DNA of 64,000 nucleotides from Pseudoduganella rivuli (GTDB taxonomy: Bacteria; Pseudomonadota; Gammaproteobacteria; Burkholderiales; Burkholderiaceae_D): positions 186,001-250,000 of the forward strand of contig NZ_WKJJ01000010.1 of assembly GCF_009674485.1 (NCBI RefSeq), read 5' to 3'. The notes below the pieces were generated by a model, which was not told where the DNA came from, made no database searches, and was given only the letters and a program-made list of their open reading frames with translations. Of this stretch, positions 1 through 8,026 are shown one piece after another. The position numbers were made by a program, and so were the translations under genes. Every line of letters begins with the position of its first letter. Position 1 is the stretch's first letter.

Positions 1-669
1 CAAGTGCAAGTCCGCCAGTTCGCACGTGGCCGTGCGGCGCGGATCGATCACCACCAGCTTCATGTCCGGACGCTTTTCCTTGGCTTTGGCGATGCGCTGG
101 AACAGGATCGGGTGGCACCATGCGGCGTTGGAACCCACCAGCACGATCATGTCCGCCAGTTCCAGGTCTTCATAGCTGGAAGGCACCACGTCTTCGCCGA
201 AGGCGCGCTTGTAGCCCGCCACGGCGGACGACATGCACAGGCGCGAATTGGTGTCGATGTTGGCGCTGCCGACATAACCCTTCATCAACTTGTTGGCGAC
301 GTAATAATCTTCCGTCAGCAACTGGCCCGACACATACAGCGCCACGGCATCCGGGCCGTGTTCATCGATGATGGCTTGCCATTTATCGGCAACCTGTCCC
401 AGTGCGTCATCCCACGACACGCGGCGCAATTCGTCCGAACCGCGCTGCGGGCGCACCATCGGGTACAGCAGGCGGCCTTCCAGGCTGATGGTGTCGCCCA
501 GCGCGGAACCTTTGACGCACAGGCGTCCCGCGTTGGCAGGATGCGCCGTATCGCCGGCGATCTCGAAACCGCCGTCAGCCTTGGGCGTCGCCTTCACGCC
601 GCAGCCGACGCCACAGTAAGCACAGGTGGTTTGTACGGAGAGGGGGACGGAGGACAGGTTCACGATCAT
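1..669 (-). CDS. nasA: Assimilatory nitrate reductase catalytic subunit, N-terminal part (cut by window edge)
   Basis: The gene starts at ATG 669 and runs off the window at position 1, so 223 codons are visible. The protein begins with the N-terminal [4Fe-4S] signature of the molybdopterin oxidoreductase family: Cys16, Cys19, Cys23 and Cys51, the last in RLCVKG. It continues with blocks typical of NasA, including the NTNSRLC-like stretch (here DTNSRLCMSSAV) and a VGSNAAWCHP segment. By family, it reduces nitrate to nitrite in the cytoplasm using Mo-bis-MGD. It is the last visible gene of the minus-strand operon that starts with the transporter at 6216, after a 116-base gap holding an extragenic palindrome. 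The identity is clear from motifs and context; the C-terminal half, including any extra Fe-S domain, cannot be seen. Confidence 0.93.
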   Translation of the reverse strand, partial: MIVNLSSVPLSVQTTCAYCGVGCGVKATPKADGGFEIAGDTAHPANAGRLCVKGSALGDTISLEGRLLYPMVRPQRGSDELRRVSWDDALGQVADKWQAIIDEHGPDAVALYVSGQLLTEDYYVANKLMKGYVGSANIDTNSRLCMSSAVAGYKRAFGEDVVPSSYEDLELADMIVLVGSNAAWCHPILFQRIAKAKEKRPDMKLVVIDPRRTATCELADLHL

Positions 670-706
670 TCTCACTTATTTCAAATTTACTTCAGTGGCT
701 GCTCTT

Positions 707-780
707 GGCGGCTTCCTTCGGAAACCGCCCTACGGTCCTTTGTTCGCCATGGTCCGTAGGGCGGCTTTTACAAAGCCGCC
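707..780. repeat. Extragenic palindromic repeat, two inverted units (REP-like)
   Basis: Between the nasC-like gene and nasA lie three nested hairpins. One is at 707-729 (GGCGG C TTCC, loop, GGAA A CCGCC). The arms CCGCCCTACGG (725-735) and CCGTAGGGCGG (754-764) are a perfect 11-base inverted repeat. A perfect 9-base stem with a 3-base loop spans 760-780. The unit core GTAGGGCGG recurs at 28234-28242 with the same TTCC/GGAA inner stem. This looks like a dispersed extragenic palindrome present here as a tail-to-tail pair. It could also fold in the mRNA and lower or protect expression between the two genes. Confidence 0.7.
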
Positions 781-785
781 AGCGG

Positions 786-1994
786 TCACGCGGCGCTTAA
801 CTCTTCACCGAACAACAGCGTTTGCCGCATGCGCGTGATATCGGCCTTCTTCTGGATCAGGTCGAAGTACCACGGGCCATCCTTGACGTCGCCATACAGC
901 ACGGCGCCAATGATGCAACCTTCCTTCAGCACGAGGCGCTTGTAGACACCCTTGCGCGGGTCGCGCAGCACCAGGTCTTCGCTGCCTTCGCCGCCGATAA
1001 AGTCGCCCACCGAATACAAGTCTACACCCGTCACTTTCAGGCGGGTCGGCGACGCTTGCTGCACGTAGCGGCGGTGGCCGGCGCCGGCCAGGTGCGCGCC
1101 GCAAACGCGCGCCTGGTCCCAGATCGGCGCCACCAGGCCAAAGGTGGCGCTGCGGTGCTGCACGCACTCGCCCACCGCGTACACGCGGGGATCGTAGGTT
1201 TGCAGCGTATCGTCGACCACGATGGCGCGGTCGCAATGCAGGCCGGCCGCCTTGGCCAGTTCAATATTCGGCCGCACGCCGGCCGTCATCACCACCAGGT
1301 CGGCCGGAATCTCGGAACCATCCTTGAAGCGCACGCCTGTCACGCGGTCCGGACCGGTAATCTCGGCGGTTTGCGCATTGAGCAGGAAACGCAGGCCGCG
1401 CGCTTCCAGCGCTTTTTGCAGCAGCGCCGCGGCAGGCTTGTCCAGCTGCTGGTTCATCAGGCTGTCCGTCACATGCACCACCGTCACTTCCATACCCTGG
1501 CGCATCAGGCCATTGGCCGCTTCCAGGCCCAGCAAGCCGCCGCCGATCACCACCGCGTGGCGGTGGTTACGCGCCGCGTCCAGCATGGTTTCCACGTCCT
1601 GGATGTCACGGAAGGCAATCACGCCCGGCAACTGGTGGCCTGGAACAGGAATAATGAACGGCTTGGAGCCGGTCGCCAGCAGCAGGCGGTCGTAGCGCAC
1701 TTCCTTGCCCGATTGCGCGCGCACGATGCGGCGCGAACGGTCGATGTGCACCACCGGGTCGCCCGCGTGCAGCGTGATGTTGTGACGGTCGTACCATTCA
1801 CGCGTATTGAGCATGATGTCGTCGACCGTCTTTTCGCCGGCCAGCACCGGCGACAGCAGGATGCGGTTGTAATTGCCGTAAGGCTCCGCGCCAAACACCG
1901 TGATGTCGTACAGGTCCGGCGCGAGCTTGTACAGCTCCTCGACGGTGCGCATGCCAGCCATGCCATTGCCGATCACTACCAGCGCGGGTTTCAT
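786..1994 (-). CDS. NAD(P)H/FAD oxidoreductase, electron donor for nitrate reductase (NasC-like, short form)
   Basis: This 402-residue protein is a two-dinucleotide-fold FAD/NAD(P) oxidoreductase, like the N-terminal third of NirB and like rubredoxin reductases. The FAD fold GNGMAG is at residues 10-14, the NAD(P) fold GGGLLG at about 151-156, and a second FAD contact VYAVGE further on. It sits 2 bases after the nirD stop and upstream of nasA in the same operon. By position and family it probably passes electrons from NAD(P)H to the nitrate reductase, as NasC does in Klebsiella. Unlike classical NasC it ends before any BFD-type [2Fe-2S] domain, so the relay to NasA would have to use the NasA clusters directly. 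The exact electron acceptor is inference. Confidence 0.8.
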   Translation of the reverse strand: MKPALVVIGNGMAGMRTVEELYKLAPDLYDITVFGAEPYGNYNRILLSPVLAGEKTVDDIMLNTREWYDRHNITLHAGDPVVHIDRSRRIVRAQSGKEVRYDRLLLATGSKPFIIPVPGHQLPGVIAFRDIQDVETMLDAARNHRHAVVIGGGLLGLEAANGLMRQGMEVTVVHVTDSLMNQQLDKPAAALLQKALEARGLRFLLNAQTAEITGPDRVTGVRFKDGSEIPADLVVMTAGVRPNIELAKAAGLHCDRAIVVDDTLQTYDPRVYAVGECVQHRSATFGLVAPIWDQARVCGAHLAGAGHRRYVQQASPTRLKVTGVDLYSVGDFIGGEGSEDLVLRDPRKGVYKRLVLKEGCIIGAVLYGDVKDGPWYFDLIQKKADITRMRQTLLFGEELSAA

Positions 1995-1996
1995 GA

Positions 1997-2344
1997 TTAC
2001 GCCCCTACCAGCACTTTGCCGTTTTCAATGCGCGCCGGGTACGTCGCGATCGAATGTTCCGGTGCTTCCAGGCATTCGCCCGTTTGCAGGTCGAAGTGAT
2101 GCTTGTAGATCGGCGACGCCACCACGATGCGCTCGCCCAGGTTGCCCACCAGGCCGCGCGACAGCACGGATGCATTGGAGTTCGGGTCGAAATTGGACAC
2201 GGCGTACACGCGCGGCTCGCTGGCGTTCAGGTGGAACACCGCCACCGCCTCGCCGTTCAGCAAGGCGCACACGCCGGTGTTCGGCACGATGTCGTCCAGG
2301 TCGCACACGGTGGTCCAGTTGGCGGTCATATTGTCTCGATGCAT
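1997..2344 (-). CDS. nirD: Assimilatory nitrite reductase small subunit NirD
   Basis: This 115-residue protein is of NirD size and sequence type, a Rieske-fold domain without cluster ligands (family knowledge). The start at 2344 is preferred over Met6 because AGGAG lies six bases upstream of ATG 2344. It lies 21 bases downstream of nirB and 2 bases upstream of the NasC-like gene. With NirB it forms the cytoplasmic NAD(P)H nitrite reductase, which makes ammonium. The family is recognised from the WTTVCDLDDIVPNTGVCALL start and the ending that carries a short VASPIYKHHFDLQTGECLE segment. Confidence 0.92.
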   Translation of the reverse strand: MHRDNMTANWTTVCDLDDIVPNTGVCALLNGEAVAVFHLNASEPRVYAVSNFDPNSNASVLSRGLVGNLGERIVVASPIYKHHFDLQTGECLEAPEHSIATYPARIENGKVLVGA

Positions 2345-2365
2345 GATGTTCTCCTGCGGTGTGAG

Positions 2366-4900
2366 TTAAGCGGCTTTGATCGGGATGACGCGGGCCTTGC
2401 GCTCTTCCAGCGTGGCGGGGCGGATCTGGCCGCGCTCTTCCATGAAGACCACGTTCGGATCGGCCTTGTCGCTGTTGACGAAGGTGCGGAAGCGCTTGCG
2501 GGTTTCCGGATCTTCCACGGCCAGCTTCCATTCGCACGCATAGGTGTCGACCACGTTCTGCATGTCCGCTTCCAGTTCCGCCGCGATGCCCAGCTTGTCG
2601 TTGATGACGACTTCCTTCAGGTAATCCAGGCCGCCTTCCATGTTGTCGCGCCACACGCTGGTGCGCTGCAGACGGTCCGCGGTGCGGGTGTAGAACATCA
2701 GGAAGCGGTCGATGTACTTGATCAAAGTCGGCTTGTCCAGGTCGGACGCGATCAGTTCCGCGTGGCGTGGCTTCATGCCGCCATTGCCGCACACGTACAG
2801 GTTCCAGCCTTTTTCCGTCGCGATCACGCCCACGTCCTTGCCCTGGGCTTCCGCGCATTCGCGGGTGCAGCCGGAGACGGCGAACTTGATCTTGTGCGGC
2901 GAACGCAAGCCTTTATAACGGTGTTCCAGTTCGATCGCCAGGCCGACGGAATCGTCGACGCCGTAGCGGCACCAGGTCGAACCCACGCACGATTTCACGG
3001 TGCGCAGCGACTTGCCGTAGGCGTGACCGGTTTCGAAACCGGCGGCGATCAATTCTTCCCAGATCGACGGCAATTGTTCGACGCGGGCGCCAAACAGGTC
3101 GACGCGCTGGCCGCCCGTGATCTTGGTGTACAGGCCGTACTTCTTGGCCACCATGCCGACCGCGATCAGGCCGTCGGCCGTCACTTCGCCGCCCGGCATG
3201 CGCGGCACCACGGAATACGTGCCGTCTTTCTGGATATTGCCCAGGAAGTAATCGTTCGAATCCTGCAGGCTGGCGTGCTCTTTCTTCAGCACGAAATCGT
3301 TCCAGCACGACGCCAGGATCGATGCGGCCAGCGGTTTGCAGATGTCGCAACCGAGGCCTTTGCCGTGCTGCGCCAGCAACTGGTCGAACGTGCGGATATT
3401 GCCCACTTTGATCAGGTGGAACAGTTCCTGGCGCGAATACGCGAAGTGTTCGCACACATGGTTGTTGACGTCCATGCCGAGTTTTTTCATCTCGGCCTTC
3501 ATCACTTGCGTCACCAGCGGCACGCAACCGCCGCAGGCGGTGCCGGCCTTGGTGCAGGTTTTCAGCGCGCCGATCGACGTGCAGCCGCCAGCCACCGCTT
3601 CGCAGATCGCGCCTTTCGACACGTCGTTGCACGAGCAGATTTGCGCGGCATCCGGCAGCGCATCGACGCCCAGGCCCGGTTTGGCCTTGCCGTCGGATTG
3701 CGGCAGGATCAGGAATTCCGGCGATTCCGGCAATTCCATCTTGTTCAGCATCATTTGCAGCAAGGTGCCGTATTCGGCTGCATCGCCCACCAGCACGCCA
3801 CCCAGCAGGTAGCGGCCGCAGCTCGACACGACGATTTTTTTGTACACCTGCTTGCGTTCATCCATGAACTGGTACGAACGCGCCCCCTCTTCCTTCCCAT
3901 GCGGGTCGCCGATCGATGCCACATCGACGCCCATCAATTTCAATTTGGTGCTCATGTCGGCGCCGTTGAATTCGGCCGCCTCGCCCAGCATGTGCTTCAC
4001 CGCCACGCGCGCCATTTCATAGCCCGGCGCCACCAGGCCGAAGATCAGGCCGCCCCACAGTGCGCATTCGCCGACGGCGTAAATGTCGCGGTCCGACGTC
4101 AGGCAATTGTTGTCGATGACGATGCCGCCGCGCGGGCCGATTTCCAGGCCGCACTCCTTGGCCAGCATGTCGCGTGGACGGATACCGGCCGAGAACACCA
4201 CCATGTCCGCATCCAGGTGCGAGCCGTCAAAGAATTCCAGGCGATGCGTACCGTTTTCGCCGTTGACGATGGCGGTCGTGTTTTTCGCCGTGTGCACGGT
4301 CACGCCCAGCGCTTCGATCTTCGAACGCAGCACGCGGGCGCCGCCATCGTCGACCTGCACCGCCATCAGGCGCGGCGCGAATTCCACCACGTGGGTTTCC
4401 AGGTTCATGTCGCGCAGCGCCTTGGCGCACTCCAGGCCCAGCAAGCCGCCGCCGATCACCACGCCGGTTTTCGAACGGGCGCCGCATTCGGCCATGGCTT
4501 CCAGGTCTTCAATGGTGCGGTACACGAAGCAATCCTTGCGTTCCTTGCCTGGCAGCGGCGGCACGAAAGGATAGGAACCGGTGGCCATCACCAGCTTGTC
4601 GTAAGAGAGAACATCACCGTCATTGGTCGTCACGGTCTTGGCGGCCGGGTCGATCGCGGTAGCCCGCGTATTCAGGCGCAGCACCATGTCGTCGCGGTCG
4701 AAGAAACCTTCCTTCACCAGCGACAGGTCATCCGCGCTTTTCCCGGCAAAGAATTCCGACAGGTGTACGCGGTCGTACGCCGGACGGGGTTCTTCGCACA
4801 ACACCGTCACTTGCACGTTAGTGCCAGGCGCCTTGTGCGTCGCCAGGCTTTCCAGGAACTTGTGGCCTACCATGCCGTGGCCGATGACGATGATTTTCAT
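2366..4900 (-). CDS. nirB: Assimilatory nitrite reductase large subunit NirB
   Basis: This 844-residue protein shows the full NirB layout. There is an FAD fold (GHGMVG, residues 7-12) and an NAD(P) fold (GGGLLG, about 150-155). A BFD-type [2Fe-2S] site follows with Cys422/Cys424 and Cys456/Cys459. The siroheme/[4Fe-4S] site has Cys638, Cys644, Cys678 and Cys682 in the order C-x5-C and C-x3-C. It carries out six-electron reduction of nitrite to ammonium in the cytoplasm. Its siroheme would come from the CobA-type methyltransferase encoded at 6558-7322. A good AGGAG ribosome site precedes ATG 4900. It is the second gene of the operon after the transporter, 20 bases downstream of it. Confidence 0.97.
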   Translation of the reverse strand: MKIIVIGHGMVGHKFLESLATHKAPGTNVQVTVLCEEPRPAYDRVHLSEFFAGKSADDLSLVKEGFFDRDDMVLRLNTRATAIDPAAKTVTTNDGDVLSYDKLVMATGSYPFVPPLPGKERKDCFVYRTIEDLEAMAECGARSKTGVVIGGGLLGLECAKALRDMNLETHVVEFAPRLMAVQVDDGGARVLRSKIEALGVTVHTAKNTTAIVNGENGTHRLEFFDGSHLDADMVVFSAGIRPRDMLAKECGLEIGPRGGIVIDNNCLTSDRDIYAVGECALWGGLIFGLVAPGYEMARVAVKHMLGEAAEFNGADMSTKLKLMGVDVASIGDPHGKEEGARSYQFMDERKQVYKKIVVSSCGRYLLGGVLVGDAAEYGTLLQMMLNKMELPESPEFLILPQSDGKAKPGLGVDALPDAAQICSCNDVSKGAICEAVAGGCTSIGALKTCTKAGTACGGCVPLVTQVMKAEMKKLGMDVNNHVCEHFAYSRQELFHLIKVGNIRTFDQLLAQHGKGLGCDICKPLAASILASCWNDFVLKKEHASLQDSNDYFLGNIQKDGTYSVVPRMPGGEVTADGLIAVGMVAKKYGLYTKITGGQRVDLFGARVEQLPSIWEELIAAGFETGHAYGKSLRTVKSCVGSTWCRYGVDDSVGLAIELEHRYKGLRSPHKIKFAVSGCTRECAEAQGKDVGVIATEKGWNLYVCGNGGMKPRHAELIASDLDKPTLIKYIDRFLMFYTRTADRLQRTSVWRDNMEGGLDYLKEVVINDKLGIAAELEADMQNVVDTYACEWKLAVEDPETRKRFRTFVNSDKADPNVVFMEERGQIRPATLEERKARVIPIKAA

Positions 4901-4920
4901 TTTTACGACTCCTTGAGTTT

Positions 4921-6216
4921 TTAGGCCGCTGCGAGAGCGGTTTCTTCGACTTTTTCAGCGCTGAAGCGCGCTGCGATGGCGCACAGTGCCGAAGCGGCCA
5001 CCAGTACGCCAAGAATGCTGAGGGTTTGCTGCGTGTCGCCGGTGCCCTTCATCAGGAAGCCCGCAGCCACCGCGCCAACGTTGCCACCCGCGCCGATGAT
5101 GCCGGCCACGCCGCCCAGGGCGCGCTTGTCGACGAACGGCACCAGCGCGTAGGTCGAACCGCAAGCCATGTGGGTGAACAGGCCGAAGAGCAGCATGGCG
5201 ATGACGGCCATGGTGACGCTGTCCGCTTTCGCGAACCACAGCAGGCCGATGCCTTCGCCGATCATCATGATGAACAGCACGGTGACGCGGCTGTTCAGGG
5301 TGCCGCGCAGGGCGGCCTTGTCCGAGATATAGCCGCCCAGTGCACGGGCAAACAGCGCCAGCAGGCCGAAGCTGCCGGCTGCCATGCCGGCCTGGCCGAC
5401 GGACAGCTTGAAGTGGTCGACGTAGTAGGTGGCGGCGATGTTGTGGATGAAGATTTCCACGCCGAAGCAGGCGCCGTAGGTGATGAACAGCAGCCACACG
5501 CGGTAGTTGGCGGCAGCCAGTTTGAAGCTGTCCCAGCCGCCTTTTTTGCCGCCTTCGATGGCCACGCCGGCAGCGCGCAGGTCGCTGTAGTTACCTTCAG
5601 GGCAGTCTTGCGTGAATTTGTAGTACACCACGGCCATGATCAGCATCAGCACGCCCGGTACGATCAGGGCGGCGCGCCAGCCCATCGATTCATGCACACC
5701 CAGCATCACCATGGCGGCGACCAGCAGCGGCATGGCCGCCTGTGCCGCACCACCGCCGGCGTTGCCCCAGCCGGCCGACGCCGCGTTGGCGGTGCCGACG
5801 ACTTTTGGCGCAAACATCACGGACGTGTGGTACTGCGTGATCACGAAGCTCGCGCCCACTGCGCCGATCAGCAAACGGAAGAACAGGAAGCTCTCATAGG
5901 TTTGCGCAGCGGCCACGCCCAGCACCGGGATCGAACCCAGTACCAGCAAGCCGGTGTAGGCCTTGCGCGGGCCATAGCGGTCGCACAGCGGGCCGATGAT
6001 CAGGCGCACGACGATGGTGATGGCGACTGCCGCGATATTGATGTTGGCGATTTGCGCCTGGGTCAGTCCGAATTCGCCTTTGATGATCGGCATTAGCGGG
6101 GCACAGGCGAACCACGCGAAGAAGCAGACGAAGAACGCCATCCACGTCAGGTGGAACGCCCGCATTGGCGCCGAGGAGAATGAGAACAGGTTGATGCTGG
6201 TAGCTTTGCTGGCCAT
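4921..6216 (-). CDS. narK: NarK/NasA-type nitrate/nitrite transporter (NNP family, MFS)
   Basis: This 431-residue, 12-helix major facilitator protein carries both nitrate signature motifs of the nitrate/nitrite porter family: GWGNAGGG in the first half and GAGGNVGA in the second. The MFS loop motif GPLCDRYGPRKAY follows helix 2. It imports nitrate (or exchanges nitrate and nitrite) across the inner membrane. It is the first gene of the nitrate assimilation operon and follows a sigma54 promoter and an ANTAR-type leader terminator, so expression should need both nitrogen limitation and nitrate. The ribosome site is weak: only CGGGAT is visible ahead of ATG 6216. The symbol follows common usage; nasA or narK is used for this gene in related genomes. 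Confidence 0.93.
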   Translation of the reverse strand: MASKATSINLFSFSSAPMRAFHLTWMAFFVCFFAWFACAPLMPIIKGEFGLTQAQIANINIAAVAITIVVRLIIGPLCDRYGPRKAYTGLLVLGSIPVLGVAAAQTYESFLFFRLLIGAVGASFVITQYHTSVMFAPKVVGTANAASAGWGNAGGGAAQAAMPLLVAAMVMLGVHESMGWRAALIVPGVLMLIMAVVYYKFTQDCPEGNYSDLRAAGVAIEGGKKGGWDSFKLAAANYRVWLLFITYGACFGVEIFIHNIAATYYVDHFKLSVGQAGMAAGSFGLLALFARALGGYISDKAALRGTLNSRVTVLFIMMIGEGIGLLWFAKADSVTMAVIAMLLFGLFTHMACGSTYALVPFVDKRALGGVAGIIGAGGNVGAVAAGFLMKGTGDTQQTLSILGVLVAASALCAIAARFSAEKVEETALAAA

Positions 6217-6229
6217 TTTTTTATCCCGA

Positions 6230-6310
6230 AATAAAAACGGCGTCCGCTCAGCACTGATCTTTACCAGTCTGGGCGGACGCCGTTGTCCTGCTGTTCCTCC
6301 GTTGGACCAG
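6230..6310 (-). promoter_or_regulatory. ANTAR-type two-hairpin antiterminator and leader terminator of the nitrate operon
   Basis: Read on the minus strand, hairpin P1 (6310-6291) has stem CTG-GTCC/GGAA-CAG and hexaloop AACGGA. P2 (6288-6275) has stem GGAC/GTCC and hexaloop AACGGC. Both loops have A at position 1 and G at position 4, the hallmark of RNA bound by ANTAR proteins. P2 shares its bases with the 5' arm of a strong intrinsic terminator (arms 6284-6273 and 6247-6236, 12 perfect pairs, then TTTTTATTT). P2 and the terminator therefore exclude each other. NasT, encoded at 9415-10014, is the obvious ligand. Confidence 0.88.
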
Positions 6311-6354
6311 CGAAATGTTTGGGAGGGTCGCCTTTGACCCTATGCCTTACCTAT

Positions 6355-6370
6355 TGCAAGAGGTGTGCCA
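6355..6370 (-). promoter_or_regulatory. Sigma54 promoter of the nitrate assimilation operon
   Basis: On the minus strand the sequence TGGCACACCTCTTGCA gives an exact TGGCAC-N5-TTGCA match to the -24/-12 consensus. The predicted start is near 6344, leaving a leader of about 130 bases that contains the ANTAR hairpins and terminator before the transporter ATG. Confidence 0.88.
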
Positions 6371-6463
6371 GGTGTTTAGCTGCCCAAATCCCGGGGTTTA
6401 CTTGTTACCTATGAAAGAAAAATGCGCCAAATGCCCCAAAACCGCATATTGCGGTGCAACAGC

Positions 6464-6491
6464 GCACGCTTATGGTGCACCGGGGTGGTGC
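6464..6491. promoter_or_regulatory. Tandem NtrC-type enhancer sites upstream of the nitrate operon
   Basis: Two overlapping dyads fit the NtrC consensus GCACC-N5-GGTGC: GCACG-CTTAT-GGTGC at 6464-6478 (one mismatch) and GCACC-GGGGT-GGTGC at 6477-6491 (perfect). Their centres are 13 bases apart and about 130-140 bases upstream of the predicted sigma54 start, a normal enhancer distance. No ntrC gene is in the window. Confidence 0.8.
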
Positions 6492-6557
6492 GTAAGATGT
6501 TCGGGAGGAATCGTTGAAGAATTGGTTGGCGGACCGGACGGCCCGCCGGGAAAACAA

Positions 6558-7322
6558 TCAGGCGGCGTGACGGGTTTCTTGCGTGGCAACGGCTTCACCC
6601 GGCCACGCATCGGCGCAGCGCACCACGTCGCCCACCACGATGACGGCCGGGCTGCCGATGCCGCTGGCGGCCAATGCGTCCGGCAACGCACCGAGCGTCG
6701 TGATCAACTGGCGCTGCGCATGGCGGGTGGCCGATTGCACCACCGCCACCGGCGTGGCGGGCGATGCACCGCCCGCCAGCAAGCCGGCCTGGATTTGCGC
6801 GCAGCGCGCCACGCCCATATAGATCACCAGGGTCAGCCGGCTTTGCGCCAACGCGCCCCAGTTGGGCTCCGATTGCGCATCCTTGCCATGGCCCGTGACG
6901 AATACGGCGCCCTGGCTCCAGTCGCGGTGCGTCAGCGGGATGCCGATCGAGGCGGCGCCCGCCAGCCCGCTGGTTATGCCCGGCACCACGTCGACGGCAA
7001 TGCCCTGCGCCAGCAAGTGCGCGCGCTCTTCGCCGCCGCGCCCGAACATATACGGGTCGCCGCCCTTCAGGCGCACCACGTGGTGTCCGGCCCGTGCTTC
7101 CGCAATCATCAGGCGCTCGATGAATTCCTGCGGCGTCTGCGCGCAGCCGCCCCGTTTGCCCACGTACACGACGCGCGCCGTGGCTGGCGCCAGCGCCATG
7201 ATGGCGTCGCTGACCAGGTCATCGACCAGCAGCACGTCCGCGGCTTCAATGGCTTTGACTGCCTTCACCGTCAGCAGATCCGGATCGCCCGGGCCCGCGC
7301 CCACCAATGTCACTTTGCTCAT
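6558..7322 (-). CDS. cobA: Uroporphyrinogen-III C-methyltransferase (siroheme pathway)
   Basis: This 254-residue SAM-dependent methyltransferase has the SUMT signatures VGAGPGDPDLLT at the N-terminus and the GGDPYMFGRGGEE loop. It converts uroporphyrinogen III to precorrin-2 in the cytoplasm. It is the single-domain form, without the CysG dehydrogenase/chelatase part, so the later steps must be encoded elsewhere. Its place at the end of the nasS operon and next to the nirB operon points to siroheme supply for nitrite reductase. It starts 10 bases after the MCP-like gene. Confidence 0.93.
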   Translation of the reverse strand: MSKVTLVGAGPGDPDLLTVKAVKAIEAADVLLVDDLVSDAIMALAPATARVVYVGKRGGCAQTPQEFIERLMIAEARAGHHVVRLKGGDPYMFGRGGEERAHLLAQGIAVDVVPGITSGLAGAASIGIPLTHRDWSQGAVFVTGHGKDAQSEPNWGALAQSRLTLVIYMGVARCAQIQAGLLAGGASPATPVAVVQSATRHAQRQLITTLGALPDALAASGIGSPAVIVVGDVVRCADAWPGEAVATQETRHAA

Positions 7323-7332
7323 GTTGCCCTCC

Positions 7333-8007
7333 TTATGCGCTGGCCGTGGCCAGTGCGGTCTTCACCATATCGTCGATCTCACCCGTGATGTTGGACATCA
7401 CGCCCGCCACCACGGCAAATTCCTTGCCGGCCTGTCCGGCCCGCGCCGCCACCACGCGCGCATTGAACGACACCATGCGTGCCTGCTTGGCAATGGTTTC
7501 AATGTCGGTGATCACGGAGCGCAACTGGTTTTTCATTTTCAGCGCATGGCGTTTCGACTGCTCTTCATAGATCGCCGTCACCTGGTTCAGCAGCGCCAGC
7601 AGCGGCGTGGTGTTTTCCACCAACTGGGCCAGCAAGCCTTGCGTGCTGCGCATGCCGTTTTCCGCCGCGTTCAGCGTACGCTCGGCCAACTCGATGAATT
7701 CACGGATCTGGCGGTCGCCGCCCGTGCGGCCGAAGTAGGCTTCTTCCAGCGCCGGGCAAAAAATGCCCGGCAGGGTGTCGCTGCCATCGACCAGCACCTG
7801 GTGCGCATCGCGGAACAGTTTCAGCGCTTCGCGCGCCACCGTCACAGCCCCTTCCTGGCCCTGCCCCGCCAGCACCGCATACAGCACCAGCCGTTGCGAC
7901 GTGAACCGGCGGCGGCCGGACAGGTTGATCAATGCGCCAAACACTTCACCCGACAGCTTGGGCGCTTCTTTATTGACAGCCAATGCGGCCGATCCAGTGT
8001 GTGCCAT
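7333..8007 (-). CDS. Short soluble MCP-signalling-like protein in the nitrate operon (function unknown)
   Basis: This 224-residue protein has no signal peptide or membrane helix. Residues about 160-220 resemble the tip of a methyl-accepting chemotaxis signalling domain: I..IETIAKQARMVSFNARVVAARAGQ, then GKEFAVVA. The usual long flanking coiled coil is missing. The N-terminal 150 residues are helical (ALNAAENGMRS, LLALLNQVTAIYEEQS) and I do not recognise a sensor domain. It lies between nasS (19-base gap) and cobA (10-base gap), with an AGGTG ribosome site ahead of ATG 8007, so it should be made with nitrate-sensing proteins. It could link nitrate or redox status to a chemoreceptor array, or act as a scaffold. 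It does not look broken. Confidence 0.6.
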   Translation of the reverse strand: MAHTGSAALAVNKEAPKLSGEVFGALINLSGRRRFTSQRLVLYAVLAGQGQEGAVTVAREALKLFRDAHQVLVDGSDTLPGIFCPALEEAYFGRTGGDRQIREFIELAERTLNAAENGMRSTQGLLAQLVENTTPLLALLNQVTAIYEEQSKRHALKMKNQLRSVITDIETIAKQARMVSFNARVVAARAGQAGKEFAVVAGVMSNITGEIDDMVKTALATASA

Positions 8008-8026
8008 GCATGCACCTCATGAGTTT

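Noticed and set aside
4..759. Plus-strand open frame of 251 codons over nasA
   Set aside because: It is rich in His, Gln and Arg and runs opposite to a clear nitrate reductase start; it is a mirror frame of a GC-rich gene.
2054..4924. Plus-strand open frame of 956 codons over nirB/nirD
   Set aside because: The minus strand holds all cofactor motifs of NirB; the plus-strand translation has none and is a typical shadow.
6236..6284. Simple terminator of a gene upstream of the transporter
   Set aside because: There is no gene ending there on that strand, and the two hexaloop hairpins ahead of it show a regulated leader instead.
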